Shown one piece after another: positions 54,467 to 63,991 of a DNA stretch of 64,000 nucleotides. The translations under genes and the position numbers were made by a program. Source of the stretch: Hartmannibacter diazotrophicus (GTDB lineage: Bacteria > Pseudomonadota > Alphaproteobacteria > Rhizobiales > Pleomorphomonadaceae); the NCBI RefSeq assembly GCF_900231165.1, contig NZ_LT960614.1, positions 1,114,550 through 1,178,549 on the forward strand. Direction: 5' to 3'. How positions within the stretch are numbered: the first letter of the stretch is position 1; each line of letters starts with the position of its first letter. The notes beneath the pieces are model-generated. The model saw only the letters and a list, made by a program, of their open reading frames with translations, searched no databases and had not been told where the DNA came from.

Positions 54467-54928
54467 CTAGTCCCCTGCGAGCGCGCCGGGCATGTCGGCC
54501 CTGCGCGGCACCATGACCATCGCCTCGCCCTCGAGCACGATTGTCGCATCCACATGGGCCTCGCAGGCGAGGCGGACGCGCGATCCCTTCTCGATGAGTT
54601 CGGCGACCTCCACGCTGACGGCGATCACGTCGCCGATGCGCACCGGTGCGCGGAACTTCAGCGTCTGCGACAGATAGACGGCGCCGGGGCCCGGCAGGCG
54701 CATGCCGAGGACGGCGGAAATCAGGCTGGCGGTATAGAGGCCGTGGGCGATGCGGCCGCCGAAGCGTGTCTTGGCGGCAAAATGCTCCGACAGGTGGATG
54801 GGGTTATGGTCGCCGGAAATCTGGGCAAAGCCGATGACATCGGAATCGAGCACCGTCTTCAGATAGGTCTCGCGCATGCCGACCTTGAGGTCTTCATAGA
54901 AATGCGAGGTCGCCTCGTGAAATGACAT
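54467..54928 (-). CDS. MaoC-like (R)-specific enoyl-CoA hydratase
   Basis: A 153-residue hot-dog-fold protein. The active site is IGFAQISGDHNPIHLSEHFA with the Asp-His pair and later GRIAHGLYTASLIS. Such hydratases give (R)-3-hydroxyacyl-CoA, often for polyhydroxyalkanoate synthesis (PhaJ-like). No phaC gene is here, so the pathway is open. It is divergent from cheY. Confidence 0.88.
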   Translation of the reverse strand: MSFHEATSHFYEDLKVGMRETYLKTVLDSDVIGFAQISGDHNPIHLSEHFAAKTRFGGRIAHGLYTASLISAVLGMRLPGPGAVYLSQTLKFRAPVRIGDVIAVSVEVAELIEKGSRVRLACEAHVDATIVLEGEAMVMVPRRADMPGALAGD

Positions 54929-55028
54929 GACGCGGTCTTTCGCTTGTTGGTCTTGTGCAGTCGTCGATCCGCTCAGGGCGGCTTGCGGCTATTCTACAAT
55001 GCCCGCGTCCCGAACCATTCCCTCCTTT

Positions 55029-55042
55029 TGTCGCATGCGACA
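55029..55042. promoter_or_regulatory. Perfect 14-bp palindrome between MaoC and cheY genes
   Basis: TGTCGCATGCGACA lies 100 nt before the MaoC start and 240 nt before cheY in a 353-bp divergent region. The rest of the region has AT-richer stretches near 55133-55195, which should hold the cheY promoter. No regulator can be named. Confidence 0.4.
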
Positions 55043-55281
55043 TTTGATCGGGCTGAAAGCCTGACACGGTCGGGGCGATGCCTGTTCAAATCGGTCCGTC
55101 CGGACGATCAACTGACGCCTTAGGCAGGCGGCCTGACAAAATTCTGACCGATTAACTGACTTTTCAGGTCCCTGCCGTAATTTGCTTTTCGAAGAGGCGT
55201 CCACCGCAAGGTGAAGTCGCCCTCAGGCACATGCCAATAAAGCGTCATGCGAAGGATTCGCAGTCAAGTTTGGAGTTGACG

Positions 55282-55665
55282 ATGGCCCTGGACACTTCGA
55301 TGTCGGTTCTCGTGGTTGATGACTACAAGACCATGATCCGCATTATCCGCAACCTGCTCAAGCAGCTCGGGTTTGAAGACGTCGACGAAGCAGCGGACGG
55401 CACCGAGGCGCTCGGCAAGATGAAAGAGCGCAAGTACGGTCTGGTGATCTCGGACTGGAACATGGAGCCGATGACCGGCTACGAGCTCCTGAAGCAGGTG
55501 CGTGCCGACGCGGGCCTTGCCAAGACCCCGTTCATCATGGTGACGGCCGAATCCAAGACGGAAAACGTGATCGCCGCCAAGAAGGCCGGCGTGAACAACT
55601 ACATCGTCAAGCCGTTCAACGCACAGACGCTGAAGGGCAAGATCGAGGCCGTCTTCGGCGTCTGA
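55282..55665 (+). CDS. cheY: CheY-type chemotaxis response regulator
   Basis: A 127-residue stand-alone receiver: VLVVDDYKTMIRIIRNLL (Asp13, Asp14), phospho-acceptor Asp58 in VISDWNMEPM, Thr88 in MVTAES and Lys110 in YIVKPF. It fits CheY, which binds the flagellar switch when phosphorylated. GGAG is 7 nt before the ATG. It is monocistronic, with a strong terminator, and a CheZ-like gene follows 385 nt later. Confidence 0.93.
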   Translation: MALDTSMSVLVVDDYKTMIRIIRNLLKQLGFEDVDEAADGTEALGKMKERKYGLVISDWNMEPMTGYELLKQVRADAGLAKTPFIMVTAESKTENVIAAKKAGVNNYIVKPFNAQTLKGKIEAVFGV

Positions 55666-55751
55666 TCGCCGTCTGCTGTGATCGCATATTCCGGAGACCG
55701 GGGGAGGCGGCCGGGCCGCCGCGGAAACCGTGCTTCCGGGCAAGAATCTGG

Positions 55752-55783
55752 AAAGGGCCCGTGGCCATGCCGCGGGCCTTTTT
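55752..55783 (+). terminator. Rho-independent terminator of cheY
   Basis: Fourteen base pairs (55752-55765 with 55769-55782, two G-T wobbles) around a CAT loop, then TTTTT. It lies 86 nt past the cheY stop, so the following cheZ-like gene needs its own promoter. Confidence 0.9.
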
Positions 55784-56049
55784 GCGCTTGTGTTTCGGCC
55801 GTGCGGTCCTGACGGCGAATTGTCCAATGACGAGATCTAAAGGCAGCGGTTGTCGTCGGTCGGTCAAGTTCAACCGGTCGAGTTAATCGAAATTCAAGCA
55901 TTTCCGTGGTTAATGAATAGAATCGGTACAGCAAAACACCATCGGTATTGCTCCGTACCGAACGGGTTTATCCATCGGTCGTCGTTGGGACTCGAAAGAT
56001 AACGGTGCGCCGGGATCGGGTTACGCTCATCGGGAGGTAGCAGGGCCGA
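55784..56049. other. Upstream region of second cheZ-like gene
   Basis: A 266-bp region with GTTAATCG near 55882, GTTAATGA at 55909-55916 (its complement holds TTAACCAC, close to a CtrA half-site) and CCATCGGTATT at 55939-55949. The last two words are shared with the first cheZ-like gene's upstream region. No gene is seen. Confidence 0.4.
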
Positions 56050-56721
56050 ATGCGCAATGAAGGGAATGACCCCATGGAAGCCATCGACGAACGGGGCATG
56101 GGCCGCGTGATCCAGTATCTGGAAGCGAACCGGCTGAAAGAGAATGTCACCATCAATGACGTGATGGGCCTTGCCGAGGTGATGGCCGATTCCCTGAAGG
56201 GCTATTTTTCGACCTTCGACGCGGACATTTATCAGGATCTCGCGGAAATGGCCGGCGAGATCACCACCATGAAATCCGACCTTGCGGCCTTGCGCCTCTC
56301 CGACATGCGCCACAAGCGGCTGCCGGTTGCCGGACGCGAACTCGATGCCGTCGTGGAGGCGACCGAGGAGGCGACCAACACGATCATGAGCGCCGCCGAG
56401 ACGATCATGGCGGCCGATCCTTCCGACAGCGAGGCCTATCAGGCGGTCGTCAACGACAAGGTCATCGAGATTTTCGAGGCCTGCTCCTTCCAGGACATTT
56501 CGGGCCAGCGCATTTCCAAGGTCGTCGAGACGCTCAATCACATCGACGAGCGCGTTAGCGCCCTCGTTCAGAAGCTGAAGCTGGTCGTGCAGGAGACGGA
56601 CGAGGCGGAGCCGGAAGAAGAAACAGCCGAGGAGAAGCGCCGGCGCGAACTGATCCTGCACGGGCCTCAGTTCAAGGGCGAGGGCGTCAACCAGAACGAC
56701 ATCGACGACATGTTCTCCTGA
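56050..56721 (+). CDS. cheZ: CheZ-like protein phosphatase (second copy)
   Basis: A 223-residue helical protein with FEACSFQDISGQRISKVVE; Asp149 and Gln153 match the CheZ catalytic pair. The tail NQNDIDDMFS matches the CheY-P-binding end. An acidic linker EEETAEEKRR lies before the tail. Position beside cheY makes it the likely dedicated CheY phosphatase. Met9 at 56074 is an alternative start. Confidence 0.9.
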   Translation: MRNEGNDPMEAIDERGMGRVIQYLEANRLKENVTINDVMGLAEVMADSLKGYFSTFDADIYQDLAEMAGEITTMKSDLAALRLSDMRHKRLPVAGRELDAVVEATEEATNTIMSAAETIMAADPSDSEAYQAVVNDKVIEIFEACSFQDISGQRISKVVETLNHIDERVSALVQKLKLVVQETDEAEPEEETAEEKRRRELILHGPQFKGEGVNQNDIDDMFS

Positions 56722-56779
56722 GGCATGGTCGGCCTCGCGTCACGGATCGTGTGGCGCGAGGGCATCATTGCCGGCTTTC

Positions 56780-57655
56780 TTACCACCTCAGGCGCGGAAC
56801 GGCGGCGACGGCGGCAAGTCCCTCGATCGCCAGCCGCTTCGCGATCTTCTCCGGGTCGGGTGTCTCCACCGGACCGAAATCCGCCGCATGGATGCCGGCG
56901 GTCACCAGCAGCACATCCATCCCCTGTCCCCAGCCACCGCGCACGTCGGTGGCGAGCGCATCGCCGATGGCGAGCAGCCGGTCGAAGGCAAGTGCCTTGC
57001 CGGCATGGCCGCTGATCCGTGCAAGCGCCGCGTCATAGACCGGCTTGTAGGGCTTGCCGACCATGATCGTCGGGCCGCCGAGTTCGGCATAAAGCTGGGC
57101 GAGCGCCCCGGCGCAGTAGATCAGGCGGTCGCCCCGTTCCACGACGATATCGGGATTGGCGCAGATCATCGTCGCGCCGCGGCTCGCAAGAACCTGCAGC
57201 CGGTCGCGGTAGTCGTCCGGCGTTTCGACGTCGTCGTCGAAAAGGCCGGTGCAGAGGATCAGATCGGCCTCCGCTTCATCGACAAGGTTTGGCGACAGAT
57301 CCGAGAAAAGCGGCAGGTCCCGTTCCGGCCCGATGAAGAAGGCCGGCACGTCGATCTTTTCCTCGATGGCCTCGCGCGCCACGTCGCCCGACGTGACGAT
57401 GCTGTCATAGGCCTCCCGCGAGACGCCGAAGCCGTCGAGGATGTCGGCGACGAGAGCGGCCGGCCGCGGCGCGTTGGTCAGGAGCACCACCGGACGGCCC
57501 GTCGTCTTGCGGAAGGTCGCGAGCGCCTCGCTTGCCGCCGCATAGCCGATGACGCCGTTGTGCAGCACGCCCCACACGTCGCAGATGATCCCGTCATATC
57601 GGTCCGCGATCGGGCTGAGGCCGGAAAGAATGTCGATGCTGTCGCTGGCGGTCAC
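56780..57655 (-). CDS. HAD-superfamily class IIA hydrolase (TIGR01459-like)
   Basis: A 291-residue HAD phosphatase: CDVWGVLHNGV (Asp nucleophile, motif I), VVLLTNAPRP (motif II), VGKPYKPVYD (Lys, motif III) and AIGDALATDVRGG (motif IV). It is of the NagD-like class. Relatives in alphaproteobacteria are conserved near ribF and MaoC genes; the substrate is unknown. The likely start is GTG at 57655 (V-T-A-S-D), just before the conserved core; the frame is open upstream. Confidence 0.87.
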   Translation of the reverse strand: MTASDSIDILSGLSPIADRYDGIICDVWGVLHNGVIGYAAASEALATFRKTTGRPVVLLTNAPRPAALVADILDGFGVSREAYDSIVTSGDVAREAIEEKIDVPAFFIGPERDLPLFSDLSPNLVDEAEADLILCTGLFDDDVETPDDYRDRLQVLASRGATMICANPDIVVERGDRLIYCAGALAQLYAELGGPTIMVGKPYKPVYDAALARISGHAGKALAFDRLLAIGDALATDVRGGWGQGMDVLLVTAGIHAADFGPVETPDPEKIAKRLAIEGLAAVAAVPRLRW

Positions 57656-57818
57656 GGGCGGTCCGTCCTGTCGTAGGCTGGAAGGGGCGGGGCAGGCCCG
57701 CTTGCGCCTTCCTATGCCGGATCGGGCCGGTTGCGTCCAGACGACGCGAGGCATTTGTGGGCAAGAAGTGGCGGCGTCCGATTGCTGAAGTGCTTCGGCA
57801 CAGCAGGATCGAGGCGTC

Positions 57819-59759
57819 TCAACCCCAGCTGCGCAGGCCCGCGCCCCTGTCGTTGCAGGTCGCGGCAATGAAGGCATGCACTTCGGTCCCGGTCATCGGC
57901 CGGGCAAAGTAATAGCCCTGCATCGTCGTGCAGCCGAGGCTCGTCAGAATGGCGACCTGATCGGCCGTCTCGACGCCTTCGGCCACGCAGCCGATATCCA
58001 GCGAGCGGCAAAGATCGATGACGCTCTTGAGGAGCTTGCGGCTTTCCGTCCTTGTCTCCAGATCGCGCATGAAGCTGCGGTCGACCTTGACCTTGTCGAG
58101 CGGCAGGCGATGGACATAGCTCAGGCTCGAGTAGCCGATACCGAAGTCGTCGAGCGCGATCCTCACGCCCATCAGTTTCAGCGCCTGCAGCGACTGGCGG
58201 GCGCTGTCGAAATCGGCGACGAGCGATGTCTCCGTGACCTCCAGGTCGATCTGGCTCGGTGGAAGCCCGCTGCGCTGGAGCATGTCGATGATTTTCAGAA
58301 CCATCTCGGTGCTGGAGATATCGCGGGCGGAGAGGTTGAACGACAGCCTGATGTCGTCCGGCCATTGGCGCATGGCCTCGAGAGCCTTGGCAAAGAGGAC
58401 ATGCGTCATCGTGCCGATGAGATCGATGCGCTCGGCCGCCGCGATGAAGACGTCGGGCGGGACCGATCCGATTTCGGGGCTCGTCCAGCGGGCAAGGGCC
58501 TCGAAGGCGATGGGCCTGTTGGTGGTGATGTCGATCATGGGCTGGAAACGCAGTTCCAGTTCCCGCTCCAGATCCGCACCGAGAAGGCACTGCTCGACGA
58601 TGCTTCTTTGCCGGATTTGCCGCTCGTGATGCTCGGAGAAGAGCACGGGCTTGCCCCGTTCGCTGGCCTTGGCGTGATAGAGCGCGTAGTCGGCGCGCTC
58701 GTAGAGCACTTCCGCGCTCCGGCCGGCATCCGGCGCGGCGGCAAAGCCGATGGACCCGGCGATGCGCGCATAGATCCCCGGCATGTCGTAGGGCAGGGCC
58801 AGGCATTCGCAGATGCGCCGGCCTTCGTCCATGATCGCCTCGTCGCCGAGTTCGGCATCGATGACGAGACCGAATTCGTCACCGCCGAGCCGCGCCACGA
58901 AAAGCCCCTCGATTTCGGCAAGGCGCCGGCTCGCCTCGACCAGGATCTGGTCGCCGGCGCTGTGGCCGTAGCGGTCGTTCACGGCCTTGAAGCCGTCGAG
59001 ATCGGCGACGCCGACGATGAAGCGGCGCCGGCCGGCATCCGGACGGTCGAGCAGAGCTTCGAGGGTGGAGAAGAACTGGCGCCTGTTTGGCAGGTCGGTC
59101 AGGCTGTCGCGGTTGGCAAGGCGGGCGTTTTCCTCGCTGAGGCGCGTCGCCTCCACCTGGCTGCGGACGCGCTGGGCGAAATCCCGCGATCCCACGATCA
59201 GGATGTTGACCATGGCGATCGTCACGAGGAACTGGTTGATCGCGATGGCGTGGAGGGTCGGATCGCCCGTCCGGAGCAGATAGATCACATAGGCGGGGAT
59301 CACCACGGCCGTGACCGTCAGGGCAGCCTGGAGAAAGTGCAGCAGGCTGAAGATGCAGCTGACGACGGTGATGCCGATGAAAAAGGTGACGTGGTCCTGG
59401 GCGCGGACATCGCCGTAGGGAAACAGGGCGAGCGCCCAAGTCACGAAGCATGCGCTCAGAACGGCGGCGATGACAACGGTTCCAAGAAGCTGCTTCAAAA
59501 TCCGGTCGTCGGGGACGCGCCGATGCCGCACCCTCAGCCAGAAGACGAAGCGCGCGCCGCTGAGGACCGTCAGCAGGGCGGGCAGCGTGATGGTCAGCCA
59601 CAGGGGCGCAAGATTCATAAACGACGATGAAAGTGCCCAGCAATTGACGATCAGAAGGAAATAGAGAACCGGAATCTGCTTGGTCGAGGTTTCCAACTGC
59701 GCGCGCAGAACGTCCGTTTCGCCGCTGTCGAGCCCGATAAATGTCAGGAGTCGGTGCAT
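57819..59759 (-). CDS. Membrane-bound GGDEF-EAL cyclic-di-GMP protein
   Basis: About 646 residues from MHRLLTFIGLDSGE. Six hydrophobic segments (about 25-190) precede a GGDEF domain with RLGGDEFGLVI and an EAL domain with AFEALARW, VTETSLVAD, DDFGIGYSSLSY, VKVDRSFM and AEGVETADQ. Both sets of catalytic residues look intact, so it may make or break c-di-GMP, with one activity controlled by the membrane domain. It is a single-gene unit divergent from mutL. Overlapping palindromes lie 77 nt upstream. Confidence 0.93.
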   Translation of the reverse strand: MHRLLTFIGLDSGETDVLRAQLETSTKQIPVLYFLLIVNCWALSSSFMNLAPLWLTITLPALLTVLSGARFVFWLRVRHRRVPDDRILKQLLGTVVIAAVLSACFVTWALALFPYGDVRAQDHVTFFIGITVVSCIFSLLHFLQAALTVTAVVIPAYVIYLLRTGDPTLHAIAINQFLVTIAMVNILIVGSRDFAQRVRSQVEATRLSEENARLANRDSLTDLPNRRQFFSTLEALLDRPDAGRRRFIVGVADLDGFKAVNDRYGHSAGDQILVEASRRLAEIEGLFVARLGGDEFGLVIDAELGDEAIMDEGRRICECLALPYDMPGIYARIAGSIGFAAAPDAGRSAEVLYERADYALYHAKASERGKPVLFSEHHERQIRQRSIVEQCLLGADLERELELRFQPMIDITTNRPIAFEALARWTSPEIGSVPPDVFIAAAERIDLIGTMTHVLFAKALEAMRQWPDDIRLSFNLSARDISSTEMVLKIIDMLQRSGLPPSQIDLEVTETSLVADFDSARQSLQALKLMGVRIALDDFGIGYSSLSYVHRLPLDKVKVDRSFMRDLETRTESRKLLKSVIDLCRSLDIGCVAEGVETADQVAILTSLGCTTMQGYYFARPMTGTEVHAFIAATCNDRGAGLRSWG

Positions 59760-59835
59760 GGCGGCCGAAGACCCTTCGAAGAAGTGGATGATAAAATGAT
59801 ACAATTAATACACGAATGCGCCATAGTCGTACCTG

Positions 59836-59859
59836 CTTGCTTAAAGCAAGTTTAAACTT
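59836..59859. promoter_or_regulatory. Two interlocking palindromes upstream of the GGDEF-EAL gene
   Basis: CTTGCTT-A-AAGCAAG (59836-59850) and AAGTTTAAACTT (59848-59859) are both perfect and share three bases. They lie 77 nt upstream of the GGDEF-EAL start and 200 nt upstream of mutL. The region is AT-rich (59790-59900). They look like sites for one or two dimeric regulators. Confidence 0.45.
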
Positions 59860-60060
59860 CCGAAAATCACGAAGCATTGGCAGAAAATCAGATCTTCGAT
59901 GCAATCATGCGATAGTTTGCATATGAAGACGTCTGGCTGCCGCGCTGTTGAAACCCGGCGCTGCGGGGTGATCAGGCGAGCCGGCATGAGATAGAATGCT
60001 GCCTTCAGCCGGCACGGATTCGCTCCGTGGCCGTCCGGCTTGTGATCAGCAGGAACAGGA

Positions 60061-61962
60061 ATGCCCGTCCGTCAACTGTCCGAGACAACGATCAACCGCA
60101 TCGCGGCGGGCGAGGTCGTGGAGCGCCCCGCAAGCGTCGTCAAGGAGCTTGTCGAGAACTCCGTGGACGCTGGCGCACGGCGCATCGAGATCGTCACCGC
60201 CGGCGGCGGCAAGACCCTGATCCGTGTCGCCGACGACGGCGCCGGCATGGAGCGCGGCGACCTGCTGCTGGCTGTCGAGCGGCACTGCACCTCCAAGCTG
60301 ACCGAGGACGACCTCCTCGATATCCGGACACTGGGCTTTCGCGGCGAGGCCTTGCCCTCCATCGGCTCGGTCGCCGAACTCCAGGTGGAAACGCGCAACG
60401 CCGCGGAGCCGCACGGCTGGTCCCTCACGGTGAGCGTCGGCCGCAAGAGCGAGCTGCGTCCCGCCGGCCTTTCGGGCGGCACGCGCGTCGAGGTCCGCAA
60501 TCTCTTCTTCGCAACACCCGCCCGCCTCAAGTTCCTGAAATCCGACAGGGCCGAAACGGCGGCGATCACCGATATGGTCAAGCGCCTCGCGCTGGCAGCG
60601 CCCCATGTGCGCTTCACGCTCGCCGGTGCGGACCGCAAGACGCTCGATTTTCCTGCCGAGCCCGAGAATGGTGACGGCCGAGTGCGCATCGCCCAGGTCA
60701 TGGGTGAGGACTTCGTCGAAAACGCCATCCCCATTGACGCCGAGCGCGAGGGCGTTCGCCTCACCGGCTTCATTGGTCTTGGAACCTACCAGAAGGCCAA
60801 TTCGCTTTCGCAGTTCCTGTTCGTCAACGGCCGTTCCGTGCGCGACAAGATGCTGCTTGGTGCGGTCCGGGCCGGCTATACGGACGTGATGGCCTCCGAT
60901 CGCTATCCGGCTGTCGTGCTCTTCATCGACATCGATCCGCATCAGGTCGACGTCAACGTTCATCCGACGAAGGCCGACGTGCGGTTCCGCGACTCCGGAC
61001 TGTTGCGCGGTCTTCTCGTCGGCGCTCTTCGGGCAGCGCATGTCGCCGCCGGACACAGAGCCTCGTCGACCCACGGCAGCGCCACGATTGCCGCCCTTGC
61101 GGCCTCCGTCGCCGGCAACCGGAGGGCGGAGGGCTTTTCCCCGCATACCGGACAGGGCGGGGCCGGCTGGATGAGGAGCGAGGCAGGAGCGGCGCGCCCG
61201 GCAACTCCCTTCGACTGGCGCCAGTCGCTCGACCGGCCCCTGCCGGACGGATCGGGGAGTGAAGTCGGCGAAGAACTGGCGATCGCGGAAAAGCTCCCGG
61301 AACGGGTATTCGGTTTTGCGGAAATCGCCCAGCCGACCGCCGATACGCGGCCGCATCTAGCCGAACCGGATGTCGATCGCCTGTCGCGCCCGCTGGGTGC
61401 CCCCCGCGCCCAGATTCACGAGACCTATATCGTCGCCCAGACGGAAGAGGGGCTCGTGATCGTCGACCAGCACGCTGCCCACGAGAGGCTCGTCTACGAG
61501 CGGCTGAAGGCTGCCTTCGCCGGACGGGTCACGACACAGATGCTCCTGATTCCCGAAATCGTCGATCTGGAAGAGGCTGCCTGCGACCGCCTCCTGGAAC
61601 GGGCGGAAGAGTTCGCGGCCCTCGGCCTCGTCATCGAGCCTTTCGGACCCGGCGCCGTCGCCGTGCGGGAAACGCCGGCCCTCCTCGGCAAGGCGGATGT
61701 CGCCGGTCTCCTGCGCGACATGGCCGACGAGATCGCCGAATGGGACCGCGCGACGCGACTTGCCGAAAAGCTCGATCATGTCGCTGCGACCATGGCCTGC
61801 CACGGCTCGGTGCGGGCCGGCCGGCGTCTCAGGGTTGAGGAGATGGATGCCCTGCTGCGGGAGATGGAGGCGACGCCGTCGTCAGGCCAGTGCAACCATG
61901 GCCGTCCCACCTTCGTGTCGCTCAAACTCTCTGATATCGAAAGGCTTTTTGGTCGCCGGTGA
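60061..61962 (+). CDS. mutL: DNA mismatch repair protein MutL (endonuclease type)
   Basis: A 633-residue protein. The GHKL ATPase has GEVVERPASVVKELVENSVDAG, DDGAGM and FRGEALPSIGSV. After a linker (about 335-440) the C-terminal domain has DQHAAHERLVYE, the DQHA-x2-E-x4-E metal motif, with ACHGSVRAG and GQCNHGRPTF. It links MutS to repair; the motif means it nicks DNA itself, as in bacteria without MutH. A GCAGGAACAGGA ribosome site precedes the ATG. Confidence 0.96.
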   Translation: MPVRQLSETTINRIAAGEVVERPASVVKELVENSVDAGARRIEIVTAGGGKTLIRVADDGAGMERGDLLLAVERHCTSKLTEDDLLDIRTLGFRGEALPSIGSVAELQVETRNAAEPHGWSLTVSVGRKSELRPAGLSGGTRVEVRNLFFATPARLKFLKSDRAETAAITDMVKRLALAAPHVRFTLAGADRKTLDFPAEPENGDGRVRIAQVMGEDFVENAIPIDAEREGVRLTGFIGLGTYQKANSLSQFLFVNGRSVRDKMLLGAVRAGYTDVMASDRYPAVVLFIDIDPHQVDVNVHPTKADVRFRDSGLLRGLLVGALRAAHVAAGHRASSTHGSATIAALAASVAGNRRAEGFSPHTGQGGAGWMRSEAGAARPATPFDWRQSLDRPLPDGSGSEVGEELAIAEKLPERVFGFAEIAQPTADTRPHLAEPDVDRLSRPLGAPRAQIHETYIVAQTEEGLVIVDQHAAHERLVYERLKAAFAGRVTTQMLLIPEIVDLEEAACDRLLERAEEFAALGLVIEPFGPGAVAVRETPALLGKADVAGLLRDMADEIAEWDRATRLAEKLDHVAATMACHGSVRAGRRLRVEEMDALLREMEATPSSGQCNHGRPTFVSLKLSDIERLFGRR

Positions 61963-62203
61963 GGAAGTGCCGGTGCAGAGCGCCGCGCGGCTTCGTTGAC
62001 GCGACTAAGTTGGTAGACTAAGACTAGATAGGCCGACGGATCGGGTTCAGACCGTTGCCGACGAAGTCGGTTGTCGGTTTCCGGTCGCCTGGTCTAGTGT
62101 GGCGGTCGTTTGTCGCGGGGACTTCGTGACAGGTACCGGGGAGGCAGCGAGGACCTCGACGGTTTGCGTGCGGCGAGTGTGTCAACAGCACCGGGGTACA
62201 TGG

Positions 62204-63991
62204 ATGGGTTTTGAACTCGGTGCCTCTGCACCTTATGTCGCGCTGCTGCTGGTCTTCCTGATGCTGGTTGCCTTCGCGACGGAGAAGTTCCCGCCTGAAT
62301 CTATTGCTATTTCCGGCACCGCCGTCGTTCTCGTTCTCGGGTTGATCGACACCGGGGATCTCCTGGGCGTGATGTCGAACAGCGCGCCGGTGACCATCAT
62401 CGCGATGTTCATGGTCAGCGCCGCGCTCGTGCGCACCGGTGTCCTCGACAGTGTGATCGCCCGCCTTCTCTCCCTCTCCAAATACGGCAACTGGCTCGTC
62501 ATCTCCGGTTTTGTGTTCTTCGTCATGGTGGCGTCGGCCTTCGTGAACAACACGCCGCTGGTCGTGATGATGATCCCGCTGACGATCTCGCTGGCCCAGC
62601 GTCTCGGTATCGCAGAATCCAAGCTGCTGATGCCGCTGTCCTTCACGGCGATCCTCGGTGGCACGGTGACCCTGATCGGGACGTCCACGAACATTCTCGT
62701 CGATGGTGTCGCCACGCAGAACGGGATCAAGCCGTTCACGCTCTTCGAGATCACGCCGCTCGGCATCGTCAGCGGCATTGTCGGCTGCCTCTATCTGATT
62801 CTCGCGGGCCGATTTTTGTTGCCTGACCGCCAGACCGTGACGAGCCTGTCGAGTTCCGGTCGCAAGCCCCAGTTCCTCGTCGAAGTGCTGGTGGCCCACG
62901 ATTCTCCGATGATCGGCCAGCATCCGCAGAAGATTCCGCTCTTTTCCGGCTCCGATCGCCGCGTCGTGGACGTCGTCCGCGGCGATGCCTCCTTGCGCCG
63001 GGACATGAAGTCGGTGGAACTGATGGCCGGCGACATCGTCGTGCTGAAGTCGTCCGTCTCCGACGTCATGTCGATCCGCGAGCGCCAGGATGTCGACATT
63101 CACCAGCCGGAAGCGGTCGAGCCCGTCGGCGCCCGAGCGACGGTCGTCGTCGAGGCCCTGCTCGGGCCGGGCGCCCGCCTGCTGGGGCGGACCTTGCGCG
63201 AGGCGCGCCTGCGCCGTCGTTACGGTGTCTATCCGATGGCCCTGCACCGGCACGGCAGCAACATTGCCGAGCGGCTCGAGGACGTTCGTCTGCAGGTCGG
63301 CGATTCCCTTCTGATCGAGGGGGCACCCGAAGATCTCCGCCGCCTCGCCGACGATCTCGGGCTCGTCAACCTCAACGAAACGCGCGAGCGGGCGGTGCGC
63401 CATGGCAAGGCGCCCTTTGCGGCGCTGGCGCTGCTCTTCGTGGTCGTTGGATCGGCCATGGGCCTCATGCCTGTCGCGGGCCTTGCCTGGATCGCCGTTG
63501 CATTCGTCCTGGTAACGCGCTCGATCGACGCCGACGAGGCGCTGCAGGCGGTCGACTGGCGGATCATCATCCTGATCCTGATGATGCTGGCCTTCGGCAA
63601 GTCGCTGGAAAACACCGGGGCGATCAACATCATTGTCGATTTCGTCGAGCCTTGGTTCCGGGACCTGCCGCCGCACGTCGTGCTCGGGCTCTTCTATCTG
63701 CTGACCGTGTTCCTCACGGAAATCGTCACCAACAATGCGGTCGCCGTGGTGATGACCCCCGTCGGCATCACGCTGGCCCATCAACTCGGCTATGACCCGC
63801 GCGCCTTTGTGGTCGCCGTCATGTTCGCCGCGAGCGCCTGCTTTGCGACCCCGATCGGCTACCAGACCAACACGCTTGTCTACTCGGCCGGCGGCTACAA
63901 GTTCATGGATTTCGTCAAGGTCGGGCTGCCGCTCAATCTCCTGATCGGCATTGTCAATGTGCTGCTGGCTCCGCTTCTCTGGCCGCTTTGA
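62204..63991 (+). CDS. SLC13-type permease with RCK_C (TrkA-C) domains
   Basis: A 595-residue membrane protein. N-terminal helices (about 10-205) include SAFVNNTPLVVMMIPLTISLA and GTVTLIGTSTNILVDG, the typical SLC13 loop. Two RCK_C-like soluble domains (about 220-400) have VVRGDASLRRDMKSVELMAGD and LRLQVGD-like strands. More helices follow with FLTEIVTNNAVAVVMTPV and FATPIGYQTNTLVYSAGGYKFMDF. Such proteins move anions or dicarboxylates with Na+; the RCK domains may sense a nucleotide. The substrate is unknown. GGGG lies 7 nt before the ATG. Confidence 0.88.
   Translation: MGFELGASAPYVALLLVFLMLVAFATEKFPPESIAISGTAVVLVLGLIDTGDLLGVMSNSAPVTIIAMFMVSAALVRTGVLDSVIARLLSLSKYGNWLVISGFVFFVMVASAFVNNTPLVVMMIPLTISLAQRLGIAESKLLMPLSFTAILGGTVTLIGTSTNILVDGVATQNGIKPFTLFEITPLGIVSGIVGCLYLILAGRFLLPDRQTVTSLSSSGRKPQFLVEVLVAHDSPMIGQHPQKIPLFSGSDRRVVDVVRGDASLRRDMKSVELMAGDIVVLKSSVSDVMSIRERQDVDIHQPEAVEPVGARATVVVEALLGPGARLLGRTLREARLRRRYGVYPMALHRHGSNIAERLEDVRLQVGDSLLIEGAPEDLRRLADDLGLVNLNETRERAVRHGKAPFAALALLFVVVGSAMGLMPVAGLAWIAVAFVLVTRSIDADEALQAVDWRIIILILMMLAFGKSLENTGAINIIVDFVEPWFRDLPPHVVLGLFYLLTVFLTEIVTNNAVAVVMTPVGITLAHQLGYDPRAFVVAVMFAASACFATPIGYQTNTLVYSAGGYKFMDFVKVGLPLNLLIGIVNVLLAPLLWPL

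Noticed and set aside
55081..55110. tRNA-like GTTCAAATC stretch
   Set aside because: No matching acceptor, D or anticodon stems could be built around it.
62024..63784. 586-codon minus-strand open frame across the SLC13 permease
   Set aside because: Asp/His/Gln-rich shadow; the plus-strand permease has clear membrane helices and motifs.
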